This document shows positions 21,363-29,649 of a stretch of DNA of 64,000 nt, piece after piece (positions within the stretch are counted from its first letter, which is position 1; the number at the start of each line of letters is the position of its first letter). The notes under the pieces are model-generated. The model saw nothing but the letters and a program-made list of their open reading frames with translations. It had not been told where the DNA came from and made no database searches. The stretch spans positions 1 through 64,000 of the forward strand of contig NZ_AHYZ01000062.1 of assembly GCF_000255495.1 (NCBI RefSeq), given 5' to 3'. This DNA is from Liquorilactobacillus vini DSM 20605 (GTDB taxonomy: Bacteria > Bacillota > Bacilli > Lactobacillales > Lactobacillaceae). Position numbers and translations under genes: made by a program.

Positions 21363-23615
21363 CTACTGCTTTTTATGACTAATTGGGGCAAAAGCTGCTA
21401 ATAAACGTTTAATCCCTTGGCCCGGAAAGGCAATATCTAATTCTAAATCCTCACCACTGCCCGATAATTTGACAATCGTTCCCTGACCCCAATTCTTATG
21501 CCAGACTTTATCCCCAATCTTCCAGGCCGCTTTTTGGGCTCCAGTTCCGGGATTAACCGCTTGAACACTGGAAGTTGCATGCTGTCTGGTCCGCAACGGT
21601 GAATTAGTAACACGACGGCTGCTCAGTTGATGACGATGCCAAGCTCCAACATTGGTGGCTGCGGCCTGTGAGTTTTCGCTTTCCAACAAACTTGGATCGA
21701 TCTCATCAATAAAGCGGGAAACTGGATTAGTCTGCTGGCGGCCATAAAGCATCCGTGATAAAGCATTCGTTAAATATAATTTTTGTTTTGCCCGGGTAAT
21801 GCCGACATATGCCAATCGTCGTTCTTCTTCAAGTTCGGTTTCATTGAACGCTGCACGTCCCAGCGGAAAAAGCCCTTCTTCCATCCCAACTAAAAAGACA
21901 ACTGGAAATTCCAATCCCTTAGCTGCATGTAAAGTCATCAAAGCAACTTCATCAGTTTCTTCGCTTAAAGAGTCCTGATCCGACATCAAAGCCAAATCAG
22001 CAAGAAAATCAACAAATCGATCACTGTCTTCATTTTCTGGTTGCCAGGTAGCATCAAATTGGCGCGTTACTGTCAAAAATTCATCCAAGTTTTCTAACCG
22101 GCTTTGATTTTCCAAATTTTTAGTTGCTTGCAATGCTGCCTGATAGCCACTTTGGACGAGAATCTTTTCGGTTAATTCGGTAATATCAACTGATTGCTGT
22201 AACTGATGTAAGTGATTGATCATTACCGCAAAGTTTTCAAGCTCCCGTGCCGCTTTGCCAGAAATATTGGCCATCGCTGGATTTTCAGCCGCTTTTAATA
22301 AAGAAATTTGCTGATAAGCGGCAAAATCTGTCAACTTTTCTAAACTAGCTGCACCAATTCCCCGCTTGGGCTCGTTAACAACCCGATTGAAACTTAGTGA
22401 ATCTTGGGGATTAGTAACTAATTGCAAGTAAGCTAAAATATCCAAGATTTCTTTGCGATCATAAAATTTATGTGCACCTACAATTCGATAAGGAATATTT
22501 GATTTGACAAAAGCTTCTTCAACCGTTCGCGATTGAGCATTGGTCCGATACAGAATAGCAAAGTCTTGATAGCGATAGCTTTTATCCTGCATTAACTGCT
22601 GAATCTGACGAATAACAAAATAAGCCTCATCATTAGCACTCTGTGCCCGATAATAATGGATCTTATCGCCCTGATGGTTTTCTGTCCATAATTTTTTCAC
22701 CTTGCGATTAACGTTGTTTTTAATAACTGAGTTGGCTGCCTGTATAATCGTTTTAGTCGACCGATAATTCTGTTCGAGTTTAACAACTTTAGCACTTGGA
22801 TAATCTTTTTCAAAATCCAAAATATTTTGCATATTAGCACCACGCCAACCATAGATACTCTGATCAGCATCACCGACAACGCACAAGTTATGTGAGCCGG
22901 CAGCTAGCTGACTGACAAGCTGATATTGTGCTTCATTAGTATCTTGATATTCATCAACGTGCAGATAAAGAAATTTATCCTGATAATGTTTTAAAATCTC
23001 CGGCTCTTGCTTAAAAAGTTTTAAAGTCAACATAATCAAATCATCAAAATCCACTGCCTGATTCTTTTCTAAGCCCTGTTGATACAAGCGATAAGCTTGG
23101 GCCGCTTGTTTTTCAAACGGACCATTGGCTTGAGCGGCTAATTCAGCTGGTGTCAATAACTGATTTTTAGCATTAGAAACACTGGCTAATAAAGACCGCG
23201 GATCAAACTTTTTGTTATCCAAATTTAATTCAGCTAAAACATTCTTCATCAAAGTTCGCTGTTCGCTAGTTCCAACGATTGTAAAGGTCCGTTCGTAACC
23301 TAATTTGTCGATATCACGGCGCAAAATTCGCACACATAAAGCGTGAAAAGTCGAAACCCAAACGTCAGCCGCCGCCGCTCCCAACAATTGGCTGACACGT
23401 TCTTGCATTTCACGAGCAGCTTTATTGGTAAAAGTGATCGCCAAAATATTCCAAGGATTAATGCCAACATTTTCAATCAAATAAGCGATGCGATGAGTCA
23501 AGACCCGTGTTTTCCCACTACCGGCACCGGCAATTACCAACAATGGTCCATTAATTTGTTCCACTGCTTCTTTTTGTTTATCGTTTAACCCAGTTAAGAT
23601 TTCTCCGGCTTCCAA
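21363..23615 (-). CDS. pcrA: ATP-dependent DNA helicase PcrA (UvrD family)
   Basis: 750 residues of superfamily 1A helicase. Walker A GAGSGKT is at about 30-36; the Walker B/motif II region VDEYQDTN, motif III VVGDADQSIYGWRGA, motif IV QNYRST and motif VI VGITRAKQKLYL follow in order. The C-terminal Tudor-like domain (GDKVWHKNWGQGTIV) contacts RNA polymerase in relatives. PcrA unwinds DNA in repair and clears obstacles to replication. The frame opens at 23645, but TTG at 23615 is the likely start because GAGGGG lies ten bases before it. The stop is TAG. Confidence 0.97.
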   Translation of the reverse strand: MEAGEILTGLNDKQKEAVEQINGPLLVIAGAGSGKTRVLTHRIAYLIENVGINPWNILAITFTNKAAREMQERVSQLLGAAAADVWVSTFHALCVRILRRDIDKLGYERTFTIVGTSEQRTLMKNVLAELNLDNKKFDPRSLLASVSNAKNQLLTPAELAAQANGPFEKQAAQAYRLYQQGLEKNQAVDFDDLIMLTLKLFKQEPEILKHYQDKFLYLHVDEYQDTNEAQYQLVSQLAAGSHNLCVVGDADQSIYGWRGANMQNILDFEKDYPSAKVVKLEQNYRSTKTIIQAANSVIKNNVNRKVKKLWTENHQGDKIHYYRAQSANDEAYFVIRQIQQLMQDKSYRYQDFAILYRTNAQSRTVEEAFVKSNIPYRIVGAHKFYDRKEILDILAYLQLVTNPQDSLSFNRVVNEPKRGIGAASLEKLTDFAAYQQISLLKAAENPAMANISGKAARELENFAVMINHLHQLQQSVDITELTEKILVQSGYQAALQATKNLENQSRLENLDEFLTVTRQFDATWQPENEDSDRFVDFLADLALMSDQDSLSEETDEVALMTLHAAKGLEFPVVFLVGMEEGLFPLGRAAFNETELEEERRLAYVGITRAKQKLYLTNALSRMLYGRQQTNPVSRFIDEIDPSLLESENSQAAATNVGAWHRHQLSSRRVTNSPLRTRQHATSSVQAVNPGTGAQKAAWKIGDKVWHKNWGQGTIVKLSGSGEDLELDIAFPGQGIKRLLAAFAPISHKKQ

Positions 23616-23650
23616 AATTTTCAATCCCCTCTTGAATCCAATCAATTTTT

Positions 23651-23656
23651 ATTATA
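23651..23656 (-). promoter_or_regulatory. extended -10 of pcrA-ligA-camS
   Basis: Minus-strand TATAAT preceded by TGT (TGnTATAAT), no matching -35. Transcription would start near 23644, about 30 bases before the pcrA TTG start. Confidence 0.55.
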
Positions 23657-23658
23657 AC

Positions 23659-23698
23659 AAAAATAAAAACAAGCTTCTTGAAAAAAACATGAAGCTTG
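23659..23698 (-). terminator. terminator after the PurK-like gene
   Basis: Stem CAAGCTTC (23670-23677) with GAAGCTTG (23691-23698), followed on the minus strand by a T-rich run at 23669-23659. It separates the ATP-grasp gene from pcrA. Confidence 0.75.
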
Positions 23699-23708
23699 CC
23701 TTGTTTTT

Positions 23709-24857
23709 TTATTCTCCATCAGTCTCAGTCGGTTCCTGCCAGACGCTCGTTGCAGCCAGCTGCTCCTTAATCTCATCAACATTGTCTCCTTGAGCTAACA
23801 GATAACCAGGTTCTTGCTGGCGAGCTATTTTGGGATAACGATAAAAGCGATAGTGCCAATTAGTTTTCAAAATCCACTGTGTCCGGAGCGCTTCTAAATC
23901 ACTAGTATGCAATTTGACCATCACCGTTGGCTTTAACAATTCAACGTCACCTAGTGGCATTTTAGCTAAGGCCCGCATATGCTGCTCAAACATTGAGACA
24001 TTGGTTGCTTTGTCAAAAACATAGCCTACTGGATGGATCGTTGGAACAATTTTTTTAACATAGATTGCTCCATTTTCCGTTAAGAAAAAGGCAATTTCCA
24101 AGGCACCAGTATAAGTCAGATTTTCAGCGATCGTCGTTGCTAATTTGTGAATTTCAGCTGCAACATTAGTTTCAATTTGACCGCCAACTGCCGATTCAAA
24201 TAAACGCCGATCACGATAATAGTTTTCAACGATCGGGAAAAGCTTCAACTCACCCTCTTCATCTTTAACAACAACTACAGAGAGTTCCTTTTTAAACGGG
24301 ATCCAAGCTTCTAAAACAAAAGTCCCGTAATCAATAAAATCTGCACAACGCGCAATGTCACTTTGTTTCGTAATCAATTGTTGGTAGCGATGTCCAAATT
24401 CTTTTTGAATCGGCTTAATAATGCATGGATAGCCAATTGAGCTAACTGATTGATAAACATCATCCAAGCTGACGATCGTGGCATATGGTGCAATATTTAT
24501 GTTGATTTGTTCCAAAAAAGCCCGCTCTAATAATCGATCCTGTGAAATTTCAAGTGCATCTTTGCCTTGCGGGATACGCGTGAAACGTTCCAAAAAACCA
24601 ATGACTTCTGCCGGCACTTGATCAGAAACATACGTGACCGCTGAACACCTTTCAGCAAAGTCCTGCAGCTTTGCTTTGTCTTTAAAGTTGCCGATGATTC
24701 CCAAATCAGCTTCCTGGACTGTGGGAGCTGCTTCATTTGAATTATAAGCAATGACTTTAAAGCCCATTTTTTTGGCTGTTTCTGCCAACATAATTCCATT
24801 TGGACTTTCACCAATTATCCCAAGTGTATCTCCTGGAAATAATACTTCATTAGCCAT
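23709..24857 (-). CDS. ATP-grasp protein, degenerate PurK-like paralogue
   Basis: 382 residues laid out like PurK (carboxyaminoimidazole ribonucleotide synthase): an N-terminal Rossmann-like half (LGIIGESPNGIMLAETAKKMG), the SQDRLLERAFL segment, a central ATP-grasp (YPCIIKPIQ) and the GALEIAFFLTENG strand. In true PurK the next motif is E-APRPHNSGH; here it reads VKKIVPTIHPVGYVFD, so the catalytic asparagine and arginine are gone. I infer a paralogue with another or no purine role. Start 24857 gives MANEVLFPGDT as in relatives. It lies upstream of pcrA, with a terminator between. Confidence 0.75.
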   Translation of the reverse strand: MANEVLFPGDTLGIIGESPNGIMLAETAKKMGFKVIAYNSNEAAPTVQEADLGIIGNFKDKAKLQDFAERCSAVTYVSDQVPAEVIGFLERFTRIPQGKDALEISQDRLLERAFLEQININIAPYATIVSLDDVYQSVSSIGYPCIIKPIQKEFGHRYQQLITKQSDIARCADFIDYGTFVLEAWIPFKKELSVVVVKDEEGELKLFPIVENYYRDRRLFESAVGGQIETNVAAEIHKLATTIAENLTYTGALEIAFFLTENGAIYVKKIVPTIHPVGYVFDKATNVSMFEQHMRALAKMPLGDVELLKPTVMVKLHTSDLEALRTQWILKTNWHYRFYRYPKIARQQEPGYLLAQGDNVDEIKEQLAATSVWQEPTETDGE

Positions 24858-24979
24858 AATCTCACTACTTTCTCTGTAAACGAACTTTATTTTACCCAAA
24901 GGCTTAATCTATTTTTATTTTAACATAGAAAATCAACTTAATTATTTAATATTTGGCAAAATTATTTTTCATTATTAAG

Positions 24980-25015
24980 CAAAAAAATCGAAATCCTTAA
25001 TAAGTGGACTTCGAT
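24980..25015 (-). terminator. terminator after pbuX
   Basis: Stem ATCGAA-TCC at 24988-24996 pairs with GGACTTCGAT at 25006-25015 with one mismatch; a T run follows on the minus strand. Confidence 0.65.
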
Positions 25016-25037
25016 CAAAAACTATCAATTATTATTT

Positions 25038-26351
25038 TTAATTTTCAGCTTGCTTGCGTTCAATTAGCCCAGCCTTGCCCTTTAAAATAATGTTTAAAAG
25101 AACCGCAGCCAAACTAGCTACCACAATTCCATTCCCCAAGAAAAGTTGAGCTGTCTTTGGTAAAAACTCAAAAATACCTGGATAAACCGAAACCCCTAAG
25201 CCTAAACCAATTGAAACAGCGACAATCAACAGATTGCGTTGATCATTAAAATCAACATCAAACAGCATTCGGATTCCTTGCACACTAATCATTGAAAACA
25301 TCACCAGCATGGCGCCACCTAAGACCGAAGTTGGAATAATGGTCGCAAAAGCGCCAATTTTGGGAATTAGGCCCATCAGCATCAATAAAGTTGCTGACCA
25401 ATAAATCGGCCGCTTGGTTTTGATACCAGATAATTGCAATAAACCAACATTTTGTGAAAAGGTCGTGTAAGGAAAAGTATTAAAAATCCCGCCTAAGATT
25501 TGTGCTAATCCTTCAGCTCGATAACCCCGTTTTAAATCAGCTGCTTGAATATCCTGATGCAAGATCCCACCTAAAGCAAAGAAAACTCCAGTTGATTCAA
25601 CCATCGAAACGAGGGCAATAATGATCATCGTCAATGATGATGACCATTCAAATTGCGGCAAACCAAAATAAAACGGCTGAGGAAAATGGAACCAACTAGC
25701 TTGCGCAATTGGCGCCAAAGAAACTACTCCCATCGCAAGTGCCAAAAGCGTTCCTAATACCAGCCCAACCAAAACGGCAATTGAGCTTAAAAATCCCTTA
25801 CCCCAGCGTTGAACGGCCAAAATGATCACAACTGTTATAAAGGCCAACAATAAATTCTTCAAATTGCCAAAGTTTTTGGCAGTTGCATCCCCGCCACCCA
25901 TATTTTGAACAGCAATTGGAATCAGTGTCAATCCAATCACAGTAATCAGCGAGCCGGTCACCACTGGTGGAAAAAGCTTCTTAATTCGCGAAAATTGGCC
26001 TGCTACCAAAAAAACAAAAATTCCTGCAACGATGATTGCTCCATACATCGTCCCAATAGTGAATTCTTTACCAATCATTTTAAGTGGTTCAACTGCTTGA
26101 ATCGCACAACCTAAAACAACTGGCAGGCCGATTCCAAAATAACGATTACGTAATAATTGCAATAAAGTTGCCAAACCGCACATAAAAATATCAATTGAAA
26201 CTAAGTAAGTCATTTGTTCGCTATTGAACTTCAAAGCCGTTCCGATCAATAACGGAACGGCAACTGCTCCTGAGTACATTGCTAATAAATGCTGCAGCCC
26301 CAAAACAGCGGCTTTGCCTTGGGAAACCCTTCTTTGTGTTTCTTCAATCAT
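25038..26351 (-). CDS. pbuX: xanthine permease (NCS2 family)
   Basis: 437 residues with about 14 hydrophobic segments. NCS2/NAT signs are visible: AVLGLQHLLAMYSGAVAVPLLIG at the start and the VESTGVFFALGG segment in the middle of the protein, which carries the substrate-binding glutamate. It imports xanthine with protons. The ATG shares one base with the xpt stop (TAATG), so uptake and phosphoribosylation are translationally coupled. Confidence 0.94.
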   Translation of the reverse strand: MIEETQRRVSQGKAAVLGLQHLLAMYSGAVAVPLLIGTALKFNSEQMTYLVSIDIFMCGLATLLQLLRNRYFGIGLPVVLGCAIQAVEPLKMIGKEFTIGTMYGAIIVAGIFVFLVAGQFSRIKKLFPPVVTGSLITVIGLTLIPIAVQNMGGGDATAKNFGNLKNLLLAFITVVIILAVQRWGKGFLSSIAVLVGLVLGTLLALAMGVVSLAPIAQASWFHFPQPFYFGLPQFEWSSSLTMIIIALVSMVESTGVFFALGGILHQDIQAADLKRGYRAEGLAQILGGIFNTFPYTTFSQNVGLLQLSGIKTKRPIYWSATLLMLMGLIPKIGAFATIIPTSVLGGAMLVMFSMISVQGIRMLFDVDFNDQRNLLIVAVSIGLGLGVSVYPGIFEFLPKTAQLFLGNGIVVASLAAVLLNIILKGKAGLIERKQAEN

Positions 26352-26932
26352 TATTTACTTTCCTCCACAAATTGAACCTGACCGTTGTCAAACGAAGCAA
26401 TTTTTGCCAACGATTCCAGATGAACTCCTTGATCTTTAATCCGCTTTGCGCCACCTTGAAATGATTTTTCAATTGCAATCCCGACACCAACAACCTGGGC
26501 ATGTGCCTGCTGACAAATCTCCAACATTCCCGAGACAGCTTCACCATTAGCTAGAAAGTCATCGATAATCAAAACTCGGTCATTTTTATTTAAAAATTTA
26601 CTTTCAATTGTGACCGTATTCTCAATCTTCTTGGTATAGGAATAAACATGTGCACAATAAACATCGCCAGGCATTGTACTGCTTTTTTTCTTACGACCAA
26701 ATAAAACTGGAACATGAAGCAGCAATCCGGTCATCATAGCCGGCGCAATTCCTGACGATTCAATTGTTAAAATTTTAGTTATTTTCTCTTTACCAAACAG
26801 ATTAACGAATTCTTTGCCGATATCCAGCATTAGATCTGGATCAATTTGATGATTAAGAAACTGATTGACTTTCAAAACATTTCCTGGTAAGACGACTCCA
26901 TCTTGCTTGATCCGTTCCTCAAGTATTTTCAA
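26351..26932 (-). CDS. xpt: xanthine phosphoribosyltransferase
   Basis: 193 residues, normal for Xpt. The PRPP-binding loop VLIIDDFLANGEA lies near residue 125, and the SSGIAPA loop is upstream of it. The enzyme makes XMP from xanthine and PRPP and so feeds GTP synthesis. It starts with TTG, seven bases after GGAAGG. With pbuX it forms a two-gene salvage operon. A sigma-A promoter lies upstream (27027-27054), but the leader of about 90 bases does not match the purine riboswitch core that often controls xpt. Confidence 0.95.
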   Translation of the reverse strand: MKILEERIKQDGVVLPGNVLKVNQFLNHQIDPDLMLDIGKEFVNLFGKEKITKILTIESSGIAPAMMTGLLLHVPVLFGRKKKSSTMPGDVYCAHVYSYTKKIENTVTIESKFLNKNDRVLIIDDFLANGEAVSGMLEICQQAHAQVVGVGIAIEKSFQGGAKRIKDQGVHLESLAKIASFDNGQVQFVEESK

Positions 26933-27026
26933 CTTATTTCCTTCCCTTCAAAAATAAAAGGCTCCTTCTACCAATAAAACGTAAAAGCAGCAAATTAGAT
27001 TTTCCCTTCAACTTCCAGTACTGATG

Positions 27027-27054
27027 ATCATAATCAGATAAACACCTTTGACAA
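27027..27054 (-). promoter_or_regulatory. xpt-pbuX promoter
   Basis: Minus-strand TTGTCA (27054-27049), 16-base spacer, TATGAT (27032-27027). Confidence 0.6.
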
Positions 27055-27099
27055 TAACATACAATTACATCGAAAACAACACCTATTATTCGTTTTCTA

Positions 27100-27759
27100 T
27101 TACTGATCATAGCGATTTAAATGATACTTTTCGATCACTTCAATCAATTTCTGAGCGTAGGCCGGATCAGTCGCATAACCTTGAGCTTGCAGCGCTTGAG
27201 CTGCCTGCCGATAATTATTTGCTTGCAGCACCGCTTGATAGTGATTTTTGTCCCACTTAGTCCCATTTAAGAGCAATTGCGTATGCGCCGCAATTGAAGC
27301 TGCCCAATTATCATAAACAGCAAAGCGGGCTTCGACAGTGATCCAGCTTCCATTCACATATTCCTTAGTTGTCAATAGCTTTGAATTTGTTTGATTGCTT
27401 TTAATACCAAATAAGTTGTGATACTTACTAGCTAATTGACTTTGTCCCCAATCAGATTCCAAAGCTGCTTGCGCTAAAGTAATGCTGGTCAATATATGAT
27501 GCTGCTCTTGTTGCTGCTGAGCTGCTGGTAAGATTTGTTCAATAAAAGCTTTTTTTTGCGTATTATCAATGGTGACTACGTTTTGATTATTACGCGAAAA
27601 TTTTCCCAACCATCCCAACGTTAATAAAAAAGTCAAAAAAACCAATAAGATAATTAACAATAAACTGCTGGGTTTTAAATGGCCATGGTCATACCAAAAA
27701 TTATTTTTTCGACTACGTTTGCTTTTTCTAACAGTTTTTCTGTTCCTTTTTGTCGTCAT
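27100..27759 (-). CDS. cell-wall glucosaminidase (GH73), membrane-anchored
   Basis: 219 residues. A very basic N-terminus (MTTKRNRKTVRKSKR) precedes one membrane helix at about 31-50, so the enzyme is anchored with its catalytic part outside. The GH73 domain (about 70-219) shows ITLAQAALESDWG with the catalytic glutamate, NLFGIK and the YATDPAYAQKL C-terminus. The family cuts the N-acetylglucosamine bond of peptidoglycan during growth or separation. No LysM or SH3 repeats are present. It follows the ECF S-component gene by 11 bases and is probably transcribed with it. Confidence 0.9.
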   Translation of the reverse strand: MTTKRNRKTVRKSKRSRKNNFWYDHGHLKPSSLLLIILLVFLTFLLTLGWLGKFSRNNQNVVTIDNTQKKAFIEQILPAAQQQQEQHHILTSITLAQAALESDWGQSQLASKYHNLFGIKSNQTNSKLLTTKEYVNGSWITVEARFAVYDNWAASIAAHTQLLLNGTKWDKNHYQAVLQANNYRQAAQALQAQGYATDPAYAQKLIEVIEKYHLNRYDQ

Positions 27760-27770
27760 TTTTCCATCTC

Positions 27771-28367
27771 TTAGTTATTAATCTGGTTGTGGCGGTTTTT
27801 GAGCAAAGCTAAACTCACAGCTGGAGCAATTATCGCAGCTGCTACTGCTTCCGGAATGCCATTTGTTCCAATGACCGTCAACAAATATGGCAGCAAAGCT
27901 TGGGTATTAATTTGATAAAGGATCTGCGACTGGTTACGATAAAAGAGATAAATTTGACCCAATACCAATAGCGTATTAGTCAGTGAACCCATAATCGCAC
28001 TAATCATCATCGCCGCCAGTGGTTTTAGCGAACAATTTTTCAGCCAGCTAAATATCCAGCCACTAACAACACCAATCATAATCCGTGGTAAAATTGCTAC
28101 AAAAGGATTGACAAAAACAATCGTTGCCAAAGGACTAGTTGGCCAAACAAAAGCCCGAATAAAGGTGATCAATCCCCAAGCTCCACCGATTATTGCGCCG
28201 GCTAAAGGTCCTAAAACAAAAGCTGCCACAATAACGGTAATATGAATCAAAGTTAAATTTAAAGGTCCCAGTGGGATATAACCCAAAAAGGGAATTATAT
28301 TTTGTAAAATAATAATAGCGCAAAAAAATGCCAAAACAACTAATTGTTTAATCTTTTTATTTTGCAA
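27771..28367 (-). CDS. ECF transporter S component (vitamin uptake), specificity unknown
   Basis: 198 residues with six hydrophobic segments. The pattern GPLNLTLIHITVIVAAFVLGP and GGAWGLITFIRAF is that of ECF S components of the PanT/HmpT group. S components bind a vitamin and dock to the shared EcfA1-EcfA2-EcfT module, which is also in this window (36626-39103). Pantothenate or a thiazole/pyrimidine precursor are possible substrates; I cannot choose. TTG at 28367 is the likely start, eight bases after CGGAG; a GTG at 28376 overlaps that site. No vitamin riboswitch is seen upstream. Confidence 0.82.
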   Translation of the reverse strand: MQNKKIKQLVVLAFFCAIIILQNIIPFLGYIPLGPLNLTLIHITVIVAAFVLGPLAGAIIGGAWGLITFIRAFVWPTSPLATIVFVNPFVAILPRIMIGVVSGWIFSWLKNCSLKPLAAMMISAIMGSLTNTLLVLGQIYLFYRNQSQILYQINTQALLPYLLTVIGTNGIPEAVAAAIIAPAVSLALLKNRHNQINN

Positions 28368-28397
28368 GGAATTCACTCCGATCTGTTATTTGGCATA

Positions 28398-28403
28398 ATT
28401 ATA
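28398..28403 (-). promoter_or_regulatory. extended -10 of the S-component gene
   Basis: Minus-strand TATAAT preceded by TGC, 31 bases upstream of the proposed TTG start; no well-spaced -35. Confidence 0.55.
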
Positions 28404-28478
28404 GCATATCATTTTCTGTGTCGGTGACGTATCAAAATCGGTAAGTCTCTTGAAATTTAAATTTATAGTCTAGTTAGC

Positions 28479-28508
28479 AAAAAAAGGCCGAGCCAAAAAG
28501 CTCAGTCC
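28479..28508 (-). terminator. terminator after the MarR gene
   Basis: Minus-strand stem GGACTGAGC (28508-28500) with GCTCGGCC (28493-28486), loop TTTTTG, then seven T. Confidence 0.8.
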
Positions 28509-28530
28509 TCTGGTATGAATTTTTAAAATT

Positions 28531-28968
28531 TTAAAGCTCGTCTAAACCTTCTTCAGAAACAATGTCTGTCGTCTGGCGCAAAACTCGTTTAAAAATTGCT
28601 AAGTCCTTAGGAGCAACTTCATCTTCCAAGCGATTTTCTAAACGCTGCCAAAATTCTTCATCTGTTTCGAGCATTTTTAAATATTTATCTGTTACCAGCA
28701 AATGGGTAACTCGCCGATCAACATCATCAAGCTGCTTTTCAATCAAACCTAATTTCATCAACTTTTTGATGTGGTAATTAGTATTCGGCGTTGATTGATC
28801 AAGCAAACGCGAAATCATCCCAATCGTTGGTTCCTTGAGTTGGTAGATGGCTTCCAGATAATAAACATCAATCGCACCTAGTCGAGCAAAGTCAGGATCA
28901 TTTTGACGATGTTCATGCAGGCGCAAAACTTGAGTCAAGTTTGTTAAAGATTTTTGAAGTGTAATCAA
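28531..28968 (-). CDS. MarR family transcriptional regulator
   Basis: 145 residues with a winged helix at about 45-105: the segment PTIGMISRLLDQSTPNTNYHIKKL is the helix-turn-helix and DVDRRVTHL the wing. MarR dimers usually repress nearby genes and let go on binding small molecules or oxidants. The ligand is not known and no target gene is adjacent, as the gene sits alone between terminators. The frame opens at an ATG at 28983, but GGAGG lies inside its second codon, so the TTG at 28968, eight bases further, is the better start. Confidence 0.88.
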   Translation of the reverse strand: MITLQKSLTNLTQVLRLHEHRQNDPDFARLGAIDVYYLEAIYQLKEPTIGMISRLLDQSTPNTNYHIKKLMKLGLIEKQLDDVDRRVTHLLVTDKYLKMLETDEEFWQRLENRLEDEVAPKDLAIFKRVLRQTTDIVSEEGLDEL

Positions 28969-29020
28969 TTTAAATGCCTCCATAAATTTAAAATATTTTA
29001 CAATTAAAACAGACTACCAT

Positions 29021-29049
29021 AATATACTAAATTACATCTTAGTTGTCAA
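29021..29049 (-). promoter_or_regulatory. promoter of the MarR gene
   Basis: Minus-strand TTGACA (29049-29044), 17-base spacer, TATATT (29026-29021). A near-consensus sigma-A promoter about 50 bases before the gene. Confidence 0.8.
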
Positions 29050-29347
29050 GCTTAAAATTATAAAGCAACTTTATTTTTGTATATTATAATCATATTTTAC
29101 ATTAAAGACATAAAAATAGCTAAAAAAAAGGCTCGCAGAATTTTAAGTTTCTTATATTATTCAAAATTTTAAGCACACACATTTAGGTGGTACTAATTTT
29201 TAAGAAAATTTTATTAGAATTTTTTGCAAACGTAAAAATTATTTTAAAATCCTATTTTTTCAATATCGATACTTATTAATTTTATTTGTGTCAAAGGATA
29301 AACAGATACTTATTTTAATTACTAAATGTTAAGTAAATTTTTTTGTT

Positions 29348-29382
29348 TAAAAAAGAACTGAAGAAATCAAATTTTTCTTCAG
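29348..29382 (-). terminator. terminator after copZ
   Basis: Stem CTGAAGAA (29358-29365) with TTCTTCAG (29375-29382); T run on the minus strand at 29354-29348. Confidence 0.7.
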
Positions 29383-29442
29383 CCCTTTTAGTTTTGCTCG
29401 TAATCAAGTCTTGATTCCAAATATTTAGCGTTCAAATTACGT

Positions 29443-29649
29443 TTAATCGACAAATCTTTCGGCATGATAATGCGTACCTGCTAAAACATTATTCAATTCT
29501 TCAAGGGTTGCTTGACCATTAAAACTTGCTTTGCCAGCTGTTAGGTTGACTTTAACCTGATCAACACCATTTAAACCACTAAAAGCTTTTTGCACCTTAT
29601 CGGCACATCCGCTACATTTCATTCCTGATACTAAGACTTCTTTTGACAT
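29443..29649 (-). CDS. copZ: copper chaperone CopZ
   Basis: A 68-residue HMA domain with the copper(I) site GMKCSGC (cysteines at about 12 and 15). CopZ carries copper to CopA and delivers it to the CopY repressor. The ATG at 29649 is used rather than that at 29664, because GGAGG lies between them. The start lies inside the 3' end of copA (38-base overlap), so the two genes are tightly coupled. Confidence 0.93.
   Translation of the reverse strand: MSKEVLVSGMKCSGCADKVQKAFSGLNGVDQVKVNLTAGKASFNGQATLEELNNVLAGTHYHAERFVD

Larger units (their letters stand above)
28969..29442. other. AT-rich intergenic region
   Basis: Holds the MarR promoter at its left and the copZ terminator at its right. Between about 29060 and 29345 I see only AT-rich sequence without a coding frame, ribosome binding site or strong hairpin. 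Confidence 0.55.

Noticed and set aside
26933-27026. Possible purine riboswitch upstream of xpt
   Set aside because: Fragments such as a TTGGTAGAAGG stretch are present, but the conserved order of junction sequences and a three-helix fold are not.
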